Source: Betaproteobacteria bacterium
GTDB lineage: Bacteria; Pseudomonadota; Gammaproteobacteria; Burkholderiales; Burkholderiaceae_C
Assembly: GCA_009927495.1 (NCBI GenBank)
Contig: RFMX01000296.1
Span: forward strand, 1 to 37,092
DNA: 37,092 nucleotides
Reading direction: 5' to 3'
The notes beneath the pieces were generated by a model, which ran no database searches, was not told where the DNA came from, and saw only the letters and a list, made by a program, of their open reading frames with translations. The position numbers were made by a program, and so were the translations under genes. Position 1 is the first letter of the stretch. Each line of letters opens with the position of its first letter. Positions 1 through 9,820 of this stretch are shown piece after piece.

Positions 1-495
1 AGCTAAATTGCCACCGGCGCTGTCGCCACCGACCGCCACACGGCGTGGGTCGATGTGCAAAGCAGCCGCTTGTGCAATCACCCAGTTGAAAGCAGCCAAT
101 GCATCGTCGTAGGCCGCTGGAAACACATGCTCTGGGGCCAAGCGGTAGTCCACCGAAAACACCGCACAGCCACTGGCGTTGCTGAGTTGACGGCACAAGA
201 CATCGTGGGTTTCGATGTTGCCAATCACCCAACCACCGCCATGGAAGTAAACCAATGCAGGCAAGACCTCGTTGGCAGTGACACCCATGGGGCGGTATTC
301 ACGCACAGGCACTTGCACACCGCCCAAGTTGGGTAAATGGTCATGCACATACGACATGACGGGCGGGTCAGGTTGCGTCAAAGCCTTGCGCAAAACATAA
401 AAATCTCGCGCTTCTTTGGGCGGCAACGTGTTGACCGGTGGCACACCGCGGTCCACCATGAGTTGTAAGAGCGCCTTGGCTTGTGGGTCGATCAT
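1..495 (-). CDS. alpha/beta hydrolase, HSL-type esterase/lipase (3' end lies outside window)
   Basis: Reverse-strand translation from ATG at 495 gives [20 protein letters not shown]...[10 protein letters not shown]...VDYRLAPEH...[20 protein letters not shown] oxyanion motif and GDSAGG nucleophile motif are typical of the HSL family; open to window edge. Confidence 0.85.
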   Translation of the reverse strand, partial: MIDPQAKALLQLMVDRGVPPVNTLPPKEARDFYVLRKALTQPDPPVMSYVHDHLPNLGGVQVPVREYRPMGVTANEVLPALVYFHGGGWVIGNIETHDVLCRQLSNASGCAVFSVDYRLAPEHVFPAAYDDALAAFNWVIAQAAALHIDPRRVAVGGDSAGGNLA

Positions 496-518
496 GGTGG
501 CTTTAACTTCATCAGTGT

Positions 519-1340
519 TTAAGTGGACTGACCAATCGCTTGGTACGCCTGTTGGTGTGTTTGCAACCACTGCCTCGACAACTGGTCGTCATGCTGGGCA
601 GGGTGAAACTCAGCACGGAAATACTGTTTCCAAGCCGCAAACGAGCTGGTGAGCAGGCCTTCTTTGGCGAACAAATGCCGTCGCGCACTGCGCCACGTGC
701 TGAGTTTAAAGAGGCTACCGTCGCGCCAAAGGTTGTGACAGGTTTGTCGCAAGATGTCGGTCAAGAAAAAGATGGTGACGGTGATCATCCAGCGTTTACG
801 CCAAACTTCATTGCCACCCATGGCGCGGTAAACATCAAAAGACACACTGCGGTGTTCGGTTTCTTCGCTGGCATGCCACATCCACAGGGTTTGCAGACGC
901 TGTGGCGCTTGCGCCAAAAAGTCTGGGTGGTTAAGCAACCAAGCGGCGAACACCGAGGTGTAGTGCTCATAGGCGGCTGTGACTGCTACCGCATGAATGG
1001 CTTTTTTCTGGTTGATAAGAGCAATACGGCGAAGAATCCGTTTTTCCCAATGATTGACCATGCCATGGTTAAAAACATGGTGGTTAAAGCGTTCATGAAT
1101 TCGTCGGTGTGTCGCCTCTTGACCGATAAAGCCTTTCACCTCTTTTGCAAAAAGGCTTTTTTCAGGGCTTAATTCTTTGATGCCACGGCGCAAAGAGTCG
1201 ATGAAGAATTGCTCTCCCACAGGAAAACTCATCGACAAGGCATTCATCAATGCCGAGCTGAAGGCGTCGCCGCCATTCCAACGCAACTCAAAGGGCGCTT
1301 CTAGATCGATCAGTAGCTTGCGAATAGTTAAATCGGACAT
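519..1340 (-). CDS. predicted metal-dependent hydrolase (PF10118-like)
   Basis: 273 aa ORF with [16 protein letters not shown] and [15 protein letters not shown], the conserved E/H clusters of this family. Confidence 0.8.
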   Translation of the reverse strand: MSDLTIRKLLIDLEAPFELRWNGGDAFSSALMNALSMSFPVGEQFFIDSLRRGIKELSPEKSLFAKEVKGFIGQEATHRRIHERFNHHVFNHGMVNHWEKRILRRIALINQKKAIHAVAVTAAYEHYTSVFAAWLLNHPDFLAQAPQRLQTLWMWHASEETEHRSVSFDVYRAMGGNEVWRKRWMITVTIFFLTDILRQTCHNLWRDGSLFKLSTWRSARRHLFAKEGLLTSSFAAWKQYFRAEFHPAQHDDQLSRQWLQTHQQAYQAIGQST

Positions 1341-1354
1341 GGTGAGTTGGGATA

Positions 1355-1786
1355 TTAAGAGGGAAGTTGACAGGGACCAGTGACTACAAATTTTAAATTT
1401 TTACCATAACGATGCACATCTTTCATGGCATACAGCGTGACGGGTTGGCGGGTGATTTTGATTTCAACCTCTTCTTGGCTCGCAATATGTTTGCGCTTGA
1501 CCCAAATGCTGGTTTTGGAGGTGAGGTCTTGGCCTTTGAATTCTTCGGTAATCAGGGTGTTGACGAACATGCCATACAGCTTGGGCCCTTCAATCTTGAT
1601 GTACAAATGGTTGCCAATGCTCTCGATATTGACTTCCACCGTCGCAGGTTTGACCACGATTTTCTCCATCTCTGGAAAACTGCCTTGCGCTTCACAGGTG
1701 ACGGTGTAACCCCATGCGCTGACGCTGAGCAAGCTGGCAGACACGGTGGCCAAGCACAGCCGCCAAGTTTTCCCTTTCAGCGGCAT
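1355..1786 (-). CDS. small secreted protein of unknown function
   Basis: ORF 1355..1813; internal start MPLKGKTWRLCLATVSASLLSVSAWG gives a good signal peptide and only a short overlap with the upstream gene. Confidence 0.6.
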   Translation of the reverse strand: MPLKGKTWRLCLATVSASLLSVSAWGYTVTCEAQGSFPEMEKIVVKPATVEVNIESIGNHLYIKIEGPKLYGMFVNTLITEEFKGQDLTSKTSIWVKRKHIASQEEVEIKITRQPVTLYAMKDVHRYGKNLKFVVTGPCQLPS

Positions 1787-2123
1787 GTGCGCTGCCCTTT
1801 TTCTGTTTTGCACACCAAGCCATTGGACAGATGTGTTTCTTCGGTACTGCTTTGCGGCACACCACCGCGTGAGGTGTAACTGTCAGCAGGTGCAGGCGCG
1901 GCAGGCTTGCGGGGCTTGGTCGCTGTAGCAGGTTTGGCATCCATGATTTTGTTGCCATCAATCAGCACCGCAGGCGAACCTGGCTGGTTGATCGTGACTG
2001 GGCTAGGGTTGCTGCGGGTGGCCTCGGTTTGTGCATTGGCCAGTGGCTGGGCACAAAGCAACCTGCCATCAGGGCAAAGGCGGCAGTGCTGGAAGCAAAC
2101 AAGCGAGAATGGGCAAACAACAT
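1777..2123 (-). pseudogene. small secreted protein of unknown function, apparent -1 frameshift near 2062
   Basis: N-terminal frame (ATG at 2123) MLFAHSRLFASSTAAFALMAG and downstream frame LLCAQPLANAQTEATRSNP... join into a normal signal peptide with an ANA|Q cleavage region if one base is added at the GGTTG junction. Confidence 0.55.
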
Positions 2124-2256
2124 GGGTGCGATCTCAACAACAGGGTGGCAATGATCGCATGGTTCGCAATCAGGCGAAGGGGGCCTGTGTATTTCCCACC
2201 TGCTCAAGGGTTGGGTGTTATTCCCTGTGAATATCGATCTTTTTTAAAGGAATTCT

Positions 2257-2787
2257 GTGCTTTCCAAATCTCCAGCCACCAGGCTTGCCGTGTTGTTATC
2301 TTCCATTGCATGGGCTTGGCCTTTTCAGGTGGGTGCTTTTGACGCAACGAAGTTTGACGACTTCAAGACCACCAATGTGTGCAAATACTGCGATTTGACA
2401 GATGCCCCCATGAGCGGTCGCGATATGCGCGGCGCTGACTTTCAAAACGCCAACCTCTCGGGGGCCAAGATGGACAAGGCCAATATGGCCGAGCGACCCA
2501 TGGAGAAACGCACTTTGGTGACTAATTTCGAAGACGCCAACTTGCGCCGTACCGACTTCACCGGCGCGAATTTGCATTTGGCCAACTTCACCAATGCCTA
2601 TTTGCGTGAAGCCAATTTGAGCGGTGCTGATTTGGGTGAAGCGGTGCTGACCATGGCCAATTTGAAAAGCGCTTTGTTGCTTGGTACCAACCTCAAGGGT
2701 GCCAAGATGGATGACGCCAAACTCGATGACGCGAAGTTTTGCAAAACCGTGATGCCTGATGGGGCTGTGAATGATTCGGGTTGCTAG
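2257..2787 (+). CDS. secreted pentapeptide-repeat protein
   Basis: GTG start preceded by AAAGGA; signal peptide; tandem A(D/N)LXX repeats (ANLSGAKMDKAN, ANLRRTDFTGANLHLANFTNAYLREANLSGADLGEA). Confidence 0.85.
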   Translation: MLSKSPATRLAVLLSSIAWAWPFQVGAFDATKFDDFKTTNVCKYCDLTDAPMSGRDMRGADFQNANLSGAKMDKANMAERPMEKRTLVTNFEDANLRRTDFTGANLHLANFTNAYLREANLSGADLGEAVLTMANLKSALLLGTNLKGAKMDDAKLDDAKFCKTVMPDGAVNDSGC

Positions 2788-2816
2788 TCGGTTTTGACGA
2801 AGGCCCAACTGTTTTT

Positions 2817-3233
2817 TTACAGACAAGCTTCTTGTAGCGACCGTAAAACGCTGGTCCTGTCTTTGGGTTGAGCGTTTTGAGCGTCTGTCGCTGCCATCTC
2901 GCGAAACCGCTGGCCAACCGCATGGTGCAGTTGAATGAGTTTGTTTTTATCGCTAGAGGGCAAGGAGTTATCTGCCTCTACGCTTTTCACCACATTGGCT
3001 TCAACTTTGTCGCCGTTGCGTTTGACTTGGAAAAAATACAACTGTCTATCAGCTGAATCCGTGGGAAAGGTGTCCAAGCCATGCCGGTGCATGGTGTACA
3101 AGCCTTGGTAAAACTCAGCATAGTAGGTTGAGCTTTGAAGACAACTTGCGCTTTGGCTTAAACCAAGTGTTGGCCACAAGGTACACACCAGCAGCGTGCC
3201 CATAAGCTGTGATTTAACAAAAACGCCTCTCAA
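2817..3233 (-). CDS. small secreted protein of unknown function
   Basis: 138 aa ORF overlapping the TerC stop; signal-like MGTLLVCTLWPTLGLSQSASC; real start may be the internal ATG at 3203. Confidence 0.55.
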   Translation of the reverse strand: MRGVFVKSQLMGTLLVCTLWPTLGLSQSASCLQSSTYYAEFYQGLYTMHRHGLDTFPTDSADRQLYFFQVKRNGDKVEANVVKSVEADNSLPSSDKNKLIQLHHAVGQRFREMAATDAQNAQPKDRTSVLRSLQEACL

Positions 3234-3981
3234 TCGTCTTCACCAGGCATGGTGGAGTGGCGAAGTTGCACAGCGTGAGAGCGTTTTTTGCGAAAGCGGA
3301 TGTTGAGCATTTCCACCCCAAAAGCGAAAGCCATGCCGAAGTAGATATAGCCTTTGGGAACATGGTGGCCAAACCCTTCGGCCACCAGCACCACACCGAC
3401 CACCACCAAAAAACTCAAAGCCAGCATCTTGATAGAGGGGTGAGCGTCAACAAACTGGCCAATCCCCTTGGCAAACAACATCATCAAACCCAGCGATATG
3501 ACGACAGCCGCAATCATGATGCGCACATCGTCGACCATGCCCACGGCGGTGATGATGGAGTCGAGCGAAAAGACCAAATCGATGAGGATGATTTGCAAAA
3601 TGATGGCCATCAGGTTCGCTTTGGCATTCACACTCGCTGGCGCCTCGTCGCCTTCCAGCGAATGGTGAATTTCACCGGTGCTTTTCCAGATGAGGAACAA
3701 ACCACCCGCCAGCAATATCAGGTCTCGACCAGAAAAGGGTTGACTCAACACCGTGAAAATGGGTTCGACCAAACCAATGATCACTGAAAGTAAAAGCAGC
3801 AAACCGATGCGCATGAACATCGCCATGAACAAACCAATGCGACGCGCCATTTCCTGCTGCGCCTTTGGCAGTTTGCTCACCAAGATCGAAATGAAAATAA
3901 TATTGTCGATACCCAGTACCAACTCCAGCACGGTCAAGGTGGCCAATGCCACCCACATATGGGGTCTATTAGGAGTTCCAT
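3230..3981 (-). CDS. TerC family integral membrane protein, N-terminus apparently frameshifted at 3961-3964
   Basis: LEL VLGIDNIIFISILVSKLP and later VFSLDSIITAVGMVDD are TerC hallmarks. Upstream reading frame ATG at 3981 gives MELLIDP and rejoins the TerC frame only if one C is added to a CCCC run. Confidence 0.85.
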
Positions 3982-4039
3982 GAGGGGATGTAATTTTTTC
4001 TCATAGTTGAACAAAACTTGCGTTAATGGCTGCGGACGA

Positions 4040-4777
4040 TTATTTCAGAGACGAAGCCGTATTTTGGCAGTCCTTCAAACGGCGCAGGCGCAGCACCAAC
4101 CAGATACGGCGAATCAACACATAGGTGAGCCACACAGCCCAGCCAGAAAACACCACATCGCTGAAAAAATGACCGCCTTGGGCGACCCTGACTGCGCCTA
4201 TGCCTGCACCAGCAACCAGACCCATCAGCAAGAATTTTTGACGACGCTGCCAACCCGCCCACATGCCCCAAGCCATCAAGCTGAATCCACTGGCTGCATG
4301 ACCGCTGACAAAGCTGCAGTTGACATTGCAGTGTGTGCTCCATTGAAAAGCGGGGACAAAAGGTTTGTCAGCGCCGAACAGTTGCAATTGCTCGGGGCGA
4401 GGACGCCCCACGTTGTTTTTCAACCCCCAGTCCACCACCACACCCAAGCCCACTACCGCCATGAGTACCCATGCAAGCAGACGTCTTTGCAAACCCAGCC
4501 TTTGAGCTTGTGGGCGTATCTTTAGATACAACAAACCCAAACAGCACAGTACGAACGCCGCTCGGCCCACCCATGGCGTGGCCACATAAATCGCATGCAC
4601 CCAAGGCAGCTTGTTGGCTGGAAAGGTGGCACTTGGCATGTCAAAAAATGCCAAGGAAACCTGCAGATCAAGCGTTGGCCACAGCGTGAACAACAGCAAC
4701 GACAAAGCCAAACCCGTGCCGCCTAGCCAATACTCGCGTTGACGGGCTTTCAAGATTGAGGCTCCTTCAATAGCCAC
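4040..4777 (-). CDS. PAP2 family phosphatase (LpxE/LpxF-like)
   Basis: KNNVGRPRP, SFVSGHAASG and RVAQGGHFFSDVV match the three PAP2 motifs; multiple TM segments. Confidence 0.85.
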   Translation of the reverse strand: MAIEGASILKARQREYWLGGTGLALSLLLFTLWPTLDLQVSLAFFDMPSATFPANKLPWVHAIYVATPWVGRAAFVLCCLGLLYLKIRPQAQRLGLQRRLLAWVLMAVVGLGVVVDWGLKNNVGRPRPEQLQLFGADKPFVPAFQWSTHCNVNCSFVSGHAASGFSLMAWGMWAGWQRRQKFLLMGLVAGAGIGAVRVAQGGHFFSDVVFSGWAVWLTYVLIRRIWLVLRLRRLKDCQNTASSLK

Positions 4778-6300
4778 AAAAACAGCGGTCGTCCAGCGGG
4801 GGCAGGATCGGACAAAAGCTCAACCCGCTTGTAACGCTCACGCATAAAACCAGGTAACTCTCCCATCACCAACAGCAAAACCGGACCTTGGTGTTGGGCG
4901 GGGTCAAAACGGTAAAGTAAATCGTAATGGTGCAAAGGGTAGGGTGTTTGTTGCCAACTCAATGCCATGACTTTCTGTTCTCGCCAAGCATAGGCAGCGT
5001 GAATGATGAGTGTGCGGTCAAGGGCGACCAATATTGCGTCAGGGTGGGACGCCACCAAGGGCTGAAGCAGCTTTAAGGCTTCTTCCCAACCCCTCGCACG
5101 GCCCCACAAGTCCCATTTGGATGTTTTGACAGGCAAGCCCAAACGATCTCGCCAATCTCCCCCCAACGACAAAGCCGTTGAGAAAAAACTGGCTACGAGA
5201 AGCACCGCCAATGGCTTACGCCAGTGCCAGGGTGCTGCTCGCGCCCCCAACAACCAGCCCAATGCCACAGAGGCGCCTAGCAAGGCGGGTGCTGGCCAAT
5301 TGATTTGAGCCGTGCCTTGAATGGCTTGCAGGCCCCCAATGGCCCATAAAGGCCAACTGCCATGCCAAGCCCATAAGGCAGGGCGGATGGAAAAGCTCAG
5401 TGGTGTGCTCGCTGGCTTGATCCATAGTCGCATGACCACCAGCACAGATACCCAGAGAAAAACAGGACCTGCCAACAAGGCCTGCGAGCCAAGGTATTCA
5501 ACAAGGCGGGGCAACAATTTGGCAAAGAACGAGCCAGAGGAAGCGCTGCCGCCAGACAATAAATCGGCGGTGTGTTTCAGGGTGGGCCAATCGTGGGCGT
5601 GGTTCCAAGCCAGATGCGGTAACAAAGCCAAGGCGGCCAAACCAGCAGCCAACACCATGCCTTTGCTAACAGCAACGCTTCTGTGGCCAAACCACCACCA
5701 CACCACCCAACTCGCCAAAACGGCTGACATGGTGTACTTGGACAACACACCCAAGGCCAGCACAGCGCCTACCCATAGCCATCGTGACCAGCGTAAGGGA
5801 TGCGCCATTGCGCGCCAGACCAGCCACAGTTGCAAGGACCAAAACAGCACCAGCGGACCATCGGTGGTGGCCACTTGTCCCAGCACGCCACTTGCCAAGC
5901 TACTGGCAAACAGCACAGCAGCCCAAGCGCCCACAGCATGAGGAGATGCCAGAGGCTGTTGACTGTCGCGCTGCATTTCCCAACCCAAACGCCAAAGCAC
6001 CAAAGGCACCACTGCCCAACACAGTTGCACCAACCAGCGCACACCGGTTGTCGCGTCGCCTGCCACCCAAACCGACAACTTGATCAAGAACGGTAACAAC
6101 GGGGGCTTGGAGTAATAACCCCAAGCCAGCTCCCGGCTCCATTCCCAGTACTGCGCTTCATCGACAAACAAGCCAGCGCCGCTGTGAGAGGCAGTGAACA
6201 AGCGTAGCAGCCATAACCCGGGCAGCAGCAGAATCAGCATTCCCCATGCTTGCCAGCACCAAGGTGAGGACGTTTTGGAAGAAGGATGAGGTTCAGTCAT
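4750..6300 (-). CDS. GT39/ArnT-like polyprenyl-phosphate-sugar glycosyltransferase
   Basis: 516 aa multi-TM protein; N-terminal FVDEAQYWEWSRELAWGYYSKPPLLPFLIKL is the typical GT39 catalytic-loop region. Confidence 0.85.
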   Translation of the reverse strand: MTEPHPSSKTSSPWCWQAWGMLILLLPGLWLLRLFTASHSGAGLFVDEAQYWEWSRELAWGYYSKPPLLPFLIKLSVWVAGDATTGVRWLVQLCWAVVPLVLWRLGWEMQRDSQQPLASPHAVGAWAAVLFASSLASGVLGQVATTDGPLVLFWSLQLWLVWRAMAHPLRWSRWLWVGAVLALGVLSKYTMSAVLASWVVWWWFGHRSVAVSKGMVLAAGLAALALLPHLAWNHAHDWPTLKHTADLLSGGSASSGSFFAKLLPRLVEYLGSQALLAGPVFLWVSVLVVMRLWIKPASTPLSFSIRPALWAWHGSWPLWAIGGLQAIQGTAQINWPAPALLGASVALGWLLGARAAPWHWRKPLAVLLVASFFSTALSLGGDWRDRLGLPVKTSKWDLWGRARGWEEALKLLQPLVASHPDAILVALDRTLIIHAAYAWREQKVMALSWQQTPYPLHHYDLLYRFDPAQHQGPVLLLVMGELPGFMRERYKRVELLSDPAPAGRPLFLWLLKEPQS

Positions 6301-6327
6301 GGCAAAGCTTTAGGGGGCTGCCCATTT

Positions 6328-7896
6328 TCAAGGGGGAAGTTTGGACCCTGCAGGTCTGAGAACCAATGCAAAACCTCGTTCGCTGGCAACCACAGTCCAG
6401 TCCTCAGGCCAGTAAGGTTGATCGGTGCGAACTAAGGCCAACTCGCCTTCTTGTGGCGCACGCCGTGGCGCAGGGCTTTGCCGGTAAAGAGCAAAAGAAG
6501 GGAAATGCACGCCCCACTGCACCGCCGGTTGACTTAAGGCCTTTGCGGCCAAACCATGCACCGGTCCTTGCAAGGTCTGGCTCCACCAAGGCAGCACGCC
6601 CAAGGCCAACACAGCGCTCCCCCCCATGGCCAGCAAACCAAAGCGCGGCAACTGAAGCGGTGCAGGTAAAAACCGACTGGAAACCAACCAAACAACTTGC
6701 ACCATCAACACCGCAGCGCTGATGGAACGCAAAAAGTGGGGAGCGTTAGAAGTTTGTATCAAGCTGCGGTAAAGACTGTCGCCTATCCACTCGGGGTGGT
6801 CACGCAAGACCGCAGGGAGCGTCAGCAGCAGTGCCATCCAAGCCGTCAACAAAACCGCACATGCCCACCACCAACGGTTGCTGGCATGCAGACCAGCATA
6901 GGTCAACAAGAGCACCACGCCTGGCGCTGCATACAGCACATAGTGGGGCAACTTGGTCGCTGACAAGGAAAAAAATACCACCACAAAACCCGCCCATAGC
7001 AAGGCAAACCGCAAGATTGGGGTCTGCCACAGTGGTTTCCAACGCATTCCCACATTGAGAACCAGTGGCGTCCAAGGCATCCACAGCAAAGGCAAGACCA
7101 ACACAAAATAAAGCCAACCACCGCTATGACCTTCCATGGGGGCGCTGAAGCGGTCCAAGTTATGGCGCAGGAAAAAACCTTGAATGAATGCGTCTCCGTG
7201 GCGTAACCACGCATAGATATACCAAGGCCCTGCCACCGCACCAAAGATGAGCCAAGACCAGCCATCGCGCAGGGTTCTCAGCACCAAACCTGGCGCAGTT
7301 CCCCACCATTGCCAAAGCAGCAGAACGACCGCTGGAATCAGCACAGCCACTGGCCCCTTGGTGAGTACCCCCAAGGCCATCCACAAAGCCAAACGCCGAA
7401 GTGCTTGACGGTCGTTGTTGCAGAGGTAGCGCCAAAGGTCCAAGGCTGAGAGCATCAACCACAGACCCAGCAATGCATCTGCCGTGGCGGTGCGTGCCAT
7501 GGCCCAAGGCCCCAAACTGCTGGCAAACACCATGGCAGCCAGCATGGCAGCACGCGACCCCCAAGCTTGGTAGGCAGTGAGTCCCAGCGCCAAACAAGCA
7601 ACCCAAGCGGCCAGCGCAGAAGGCAGTCGCAAGGCAAATTCGTTGACGCCGAAAACCTTCACGCTGAGGGCTTGTAGCCAATACACACCTATGGGTTTGT
7701 CAAATCGGTCAGTGCCATTGAGGGTGGTGTGGCCCCAATCGCCACTGACCACCATCTCCCGGGTGGCTTCGGAAAAAGCGCCTTCGTCCACATCAAACAA
7801 CAGGCTTTGGCCTAGGCCCAGTAAAAAATAGCCTAGCAATAAAAAGGCGGCTACAAACGTCCAGCTGCGACTGACGGGTGCTTCAGACCCGGCCAT
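6328..7896 (-). CDS. ArnT-like GT39 glycosyltransferase
   Basis: LLFDVDEGAFSEATREMVVSGDW...GTDRFDKPIGVYWLQALSVKVFGVNEFALRLPSAL is characteristic of ArnT-like proteins. Start set at internal ATG (MAGSEAPVS) to reduce overlap with the upstream GT2. Confidence 0.88.
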   Translation of the reverse strand: MAGSEAPVSRSWTFVAAFLLLGYFLLGLGQSLLFDVDEGAFSEATREMVVSGDWGHTTLNGTDRFDKPIGVYWLQALSVKVFGVNEFALRLPSALAAWVACLALGLTAYQAWGSRAAMLAAMVFASSLGPWAMARTATADALLGLWLMLSALDLWRYLCNNDRQALRRLALWMALGVLTKGPVAVLIPAVVLLLWQWWGTAPGLVLRTLRDGWSWLIFGAVAGPWYIYAWLRHGDAFIQGFFLRHNLDRFSAPMEGHSGGWLYFVLVLPLLWMPWTPLVLNVGMRWKPLWQTPILRFALLWAGFVVVFFSLSATKLPHYVLYAAPGVVLLLTYAGLHASNRWWWACAVLLTAWMALLLTLPAVLRDHPEWIGDSLYRSLIQTSNAPHFLRSISAAVLMVQVVWLVSSRFLPAPLQLPRFGLLAMGGSAVLALGVLPWWSQTLQGPVHGLAAKALSQPAVQWGVHFPSFALYRQSPAPRRAPQEGELALVRTDQPYWPEDWTVVASERGFALVLRPAGSKLPP

Positions 7897-8899
7897 GCCA
7901 GCCCTCGTTGTGTTGAGGGGTAGGCGCATCCACCAAATGGTAGGCCTGTGCTTTGCCGCCTTCATAGTAGGTGCGCATCAGCAACTCTCCCAAGACACCG
8001 GTGGTGAGGAACTGCAAGCCGCCCAGCACACAGAAAAAACCGACAAACATCAGGGGACGTGTGCCGATGGATTCGCCCATGAATTTCAGTGCCATCAAAT
8101 ACACCAAGATGCCCATACCCACCGACAGCACGGCCAAGCCAATGCCGCCAAAAAAGTGACCAGGACGTGTACCAAAGCGCAAAAAATAGTGGATGGACAA
8201 CAAGTCCACGATCACCCTCAGGGTGCGTGAAATGCCGTATTTGGATTGGCCCTTGGTGCGTGCGTGGTGACGCACCGGCATCTCGGCCATGCGCTCCGCT
8301 GAGGTGACGGTGGAGAGCCAAGCCGGAATAAATCGGTGCATCTCGCCATACAGGCGAATCTTGCGCAGCACTGGTGCGCGAAAGGCTTTCAAGCTGCAGC
8401 CCAAGTCTTTGAAGTTCAAGCCGCTGACTTTGCGAATCAGGCGGTTAGCAAAGAAAGAAGGGATTTTGCGCAAGAAAAAACCATCTTGGCGGTTTTGCCG
8501 CCAGCCTGCCACGATGTCTTTGTCCTCAACCAGCAGTTGTTCCACCAGCATGGGGATGTCACGTGGGTCGTTTTGTAAGTCGCCGTCCATGGTGACGATG
8601 ACGTCGCCTCGGGCGCAATCGATGCCCGCTTGCATGGCGGCGGTTTGGCGGAAATTGCGTTGCAGACGCAAAGCGCGGATATGCGGCCCCACCTCAGCGG
8701 CATGTTGGCTTAAGCGAAACCAAGTGCCGTCGGTGCTGCCGTCATCGATGATGACCAACTCCCAAGGCCAAGGGTAGTCGCTGAGCGCAGCTTGCACCGC
8801 ATCGATCAAGTCGGCGGCAAGTTCAACTTCGTTGTACATAGGCACCACCACTGACAAACGGTGGGCAGGAATTCGGTTGGGTATGGTCGTGAGAGTCAT
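7883..8899 (-). CDS. GT2 polyprenyl-phosphate glycosyltransferase (ArnC/DPM1-like) with two C-terminal TM helices
   Basis: VVVPMYNEVELAADLI, IIDDGSTDGT, MDGDLQNDPRDIP, and C-terminal TM pair. Confidence 0.9.
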   Translation of the reverse strand: MTLTTIPNRIPAHRLSVVVPMYNEVELAADLIDAVQAALSDYPWPWELVIIDDGSTDGTWFRLSQHAAEVGPHIRALRLQRNFRQTAAMQAGIDCARGDVIVTMDGDLQNDPRDIPMLVEQLLVEDKDIVAGWRQNRQDGFFLRKIPSFFANRLIRKVSGLNFKDLGCSLKAFRAPVLRKIRLYGEMHRFIPAWLSTVTSAERMAEMPVRHHARTKGQSKYGISRTLRVIVDLLSIHYFLRFGTRPGHFFGGIGLAVLSVGMGILVYLMALKFMGESIGTRPLMFVGFFCVLGGLQFLTTGVLGELLMRTYYEGGKAQAYHLVDAPTPQHNEGWHGRV

Positions 8900-9820
8900 T
8901 TAGCTATTGTCGCCATTCGCAAGGGTGGGTGGTGGCCAGCGTAAAACTGACCATGCCAGCAAGGCCGCACCCAAGGATATCGCCAGACAAAAAACATGGA
9001 CCAGCAAGGCGGCAGCGGGTAATTGGGCGGCCACATCGGCATCTTTGATGCCAGCAGCCAGCCAAACCCCTGCTTCGTAAGTACCCAGTCCTGCAGGACC
9101 TTGCAAGGGCAACAAACCCGCCCACTCACCGCCCAATGCGCCTTGAAAAGCGGCTTGGATGGGAATCGCTAAAAGTGAAGACAGCAAGAGGGCCACCACG
9201 CACAACTTGCAGACCCAGTTGCCAAGCGACAGCAGCCATGCGCTGCGTGGGGCTCTGCGGTGCAGCAGCTTGCGTAATACCCGTGCCCATGCGCTGCGAC
9301 GATTCAGCAGCCAAAGCCAATAATGGGCTGGCAACATGACCAAGCCCAAAAGTATGCAGCTGCAAAGTACTGGCCAGCCCCAATGCAAATCAGGCCACAA
9401 CCACACCAACAGCAAGCCCAAAATACCTGTATCTTGAATGCGCAGCCACATCAAACTTCTCAATGATTGACCCAAAGGTGCAGCGAAAACCTGCTTGACC
9501 AGCAAGGGGTAACCCGCTTCGCCCGCTCTGAAGGGCAAGACCAGTACCGCTGCGTTGTGCAACAGCACCAAGCGGATGGCCGTCAGCAAACTGACTGGCC
9601 TGCGCCAATGCCACTCTTGTTGCACCCGACGACCGCGCAACACAAAACTCAGCAACCACAACAGCGAGCAAGACAGCCATAACCATGCAGGCAACTGCGC
9701 CGCGCTTTGCATCAGGCCACCGACATCTACATGGCGCAGCAGCCAAAACAGCAACAAAGCCCCTAGGCTCCAACCTAGCATCCACTTTGACCATTTTTTC
9801 AGTAGGTGCAGCGAAGTCAT
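8900..9820 (-). CDS. UPF0104 / LPG-synthase-TM-like membrane protein
   Basis: About 8 TM segments with VLPFRAGEAGYPLLVKQ and LLPLQGPAGLGTYEAGV motifs typical of this family. Confidence 0.8.
   Translation of the reverse strand: MTSLHLLKKWSKWMLGWSLGALLLFWLLRHVDVGGLMQSAAQLPAWLWLSCSLLWLLSFVLRGRRVQQEWHWRRPVSLLTAIRLVLLHNAAVLVLPFRAGEAGYPLLVKQVFAAPLGQSLRSLMWLRIQDTGILGLLLVWLWPDLHWGWPVLCSCILLGLVMLPAHYWLWLLNRRSAWARVLRKLLHRRAPRSAWLLSLGNWVCKLCVVALLLSSLLAIPIQAAFQGALGGEWAGLLPLQGPAGLGTYEAGVWLAAGIKDADVAAQLPAAALLVHVFCLAISLGAALLAWSVLRWPPPTLANGDNS

Noticed and set aside
540-1172. 210-aa plus-strand ORF
   Set aside because: Antisense shadow of the PF10118-like hydrolase gene; no recognisable motifs.
1692-1961. 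89-aa minus-strand ORF
   Set aside because: Overlaps two better-supported secreted-protein genes in another frame; no motif.
2440-2760. Repetitive DNA within 2257-2787 considered as a tandem repeat or CRISPR-like array
   Set aside because: Periodicity is explained by pentapeptide-repeat coding; repeats are degenerate at DNA level.
5321-5941. 206-aa plus-strand ORF
   Set aside because: Antisense to the GT39 gene; low-complexity composition typical of shadow ORFs.
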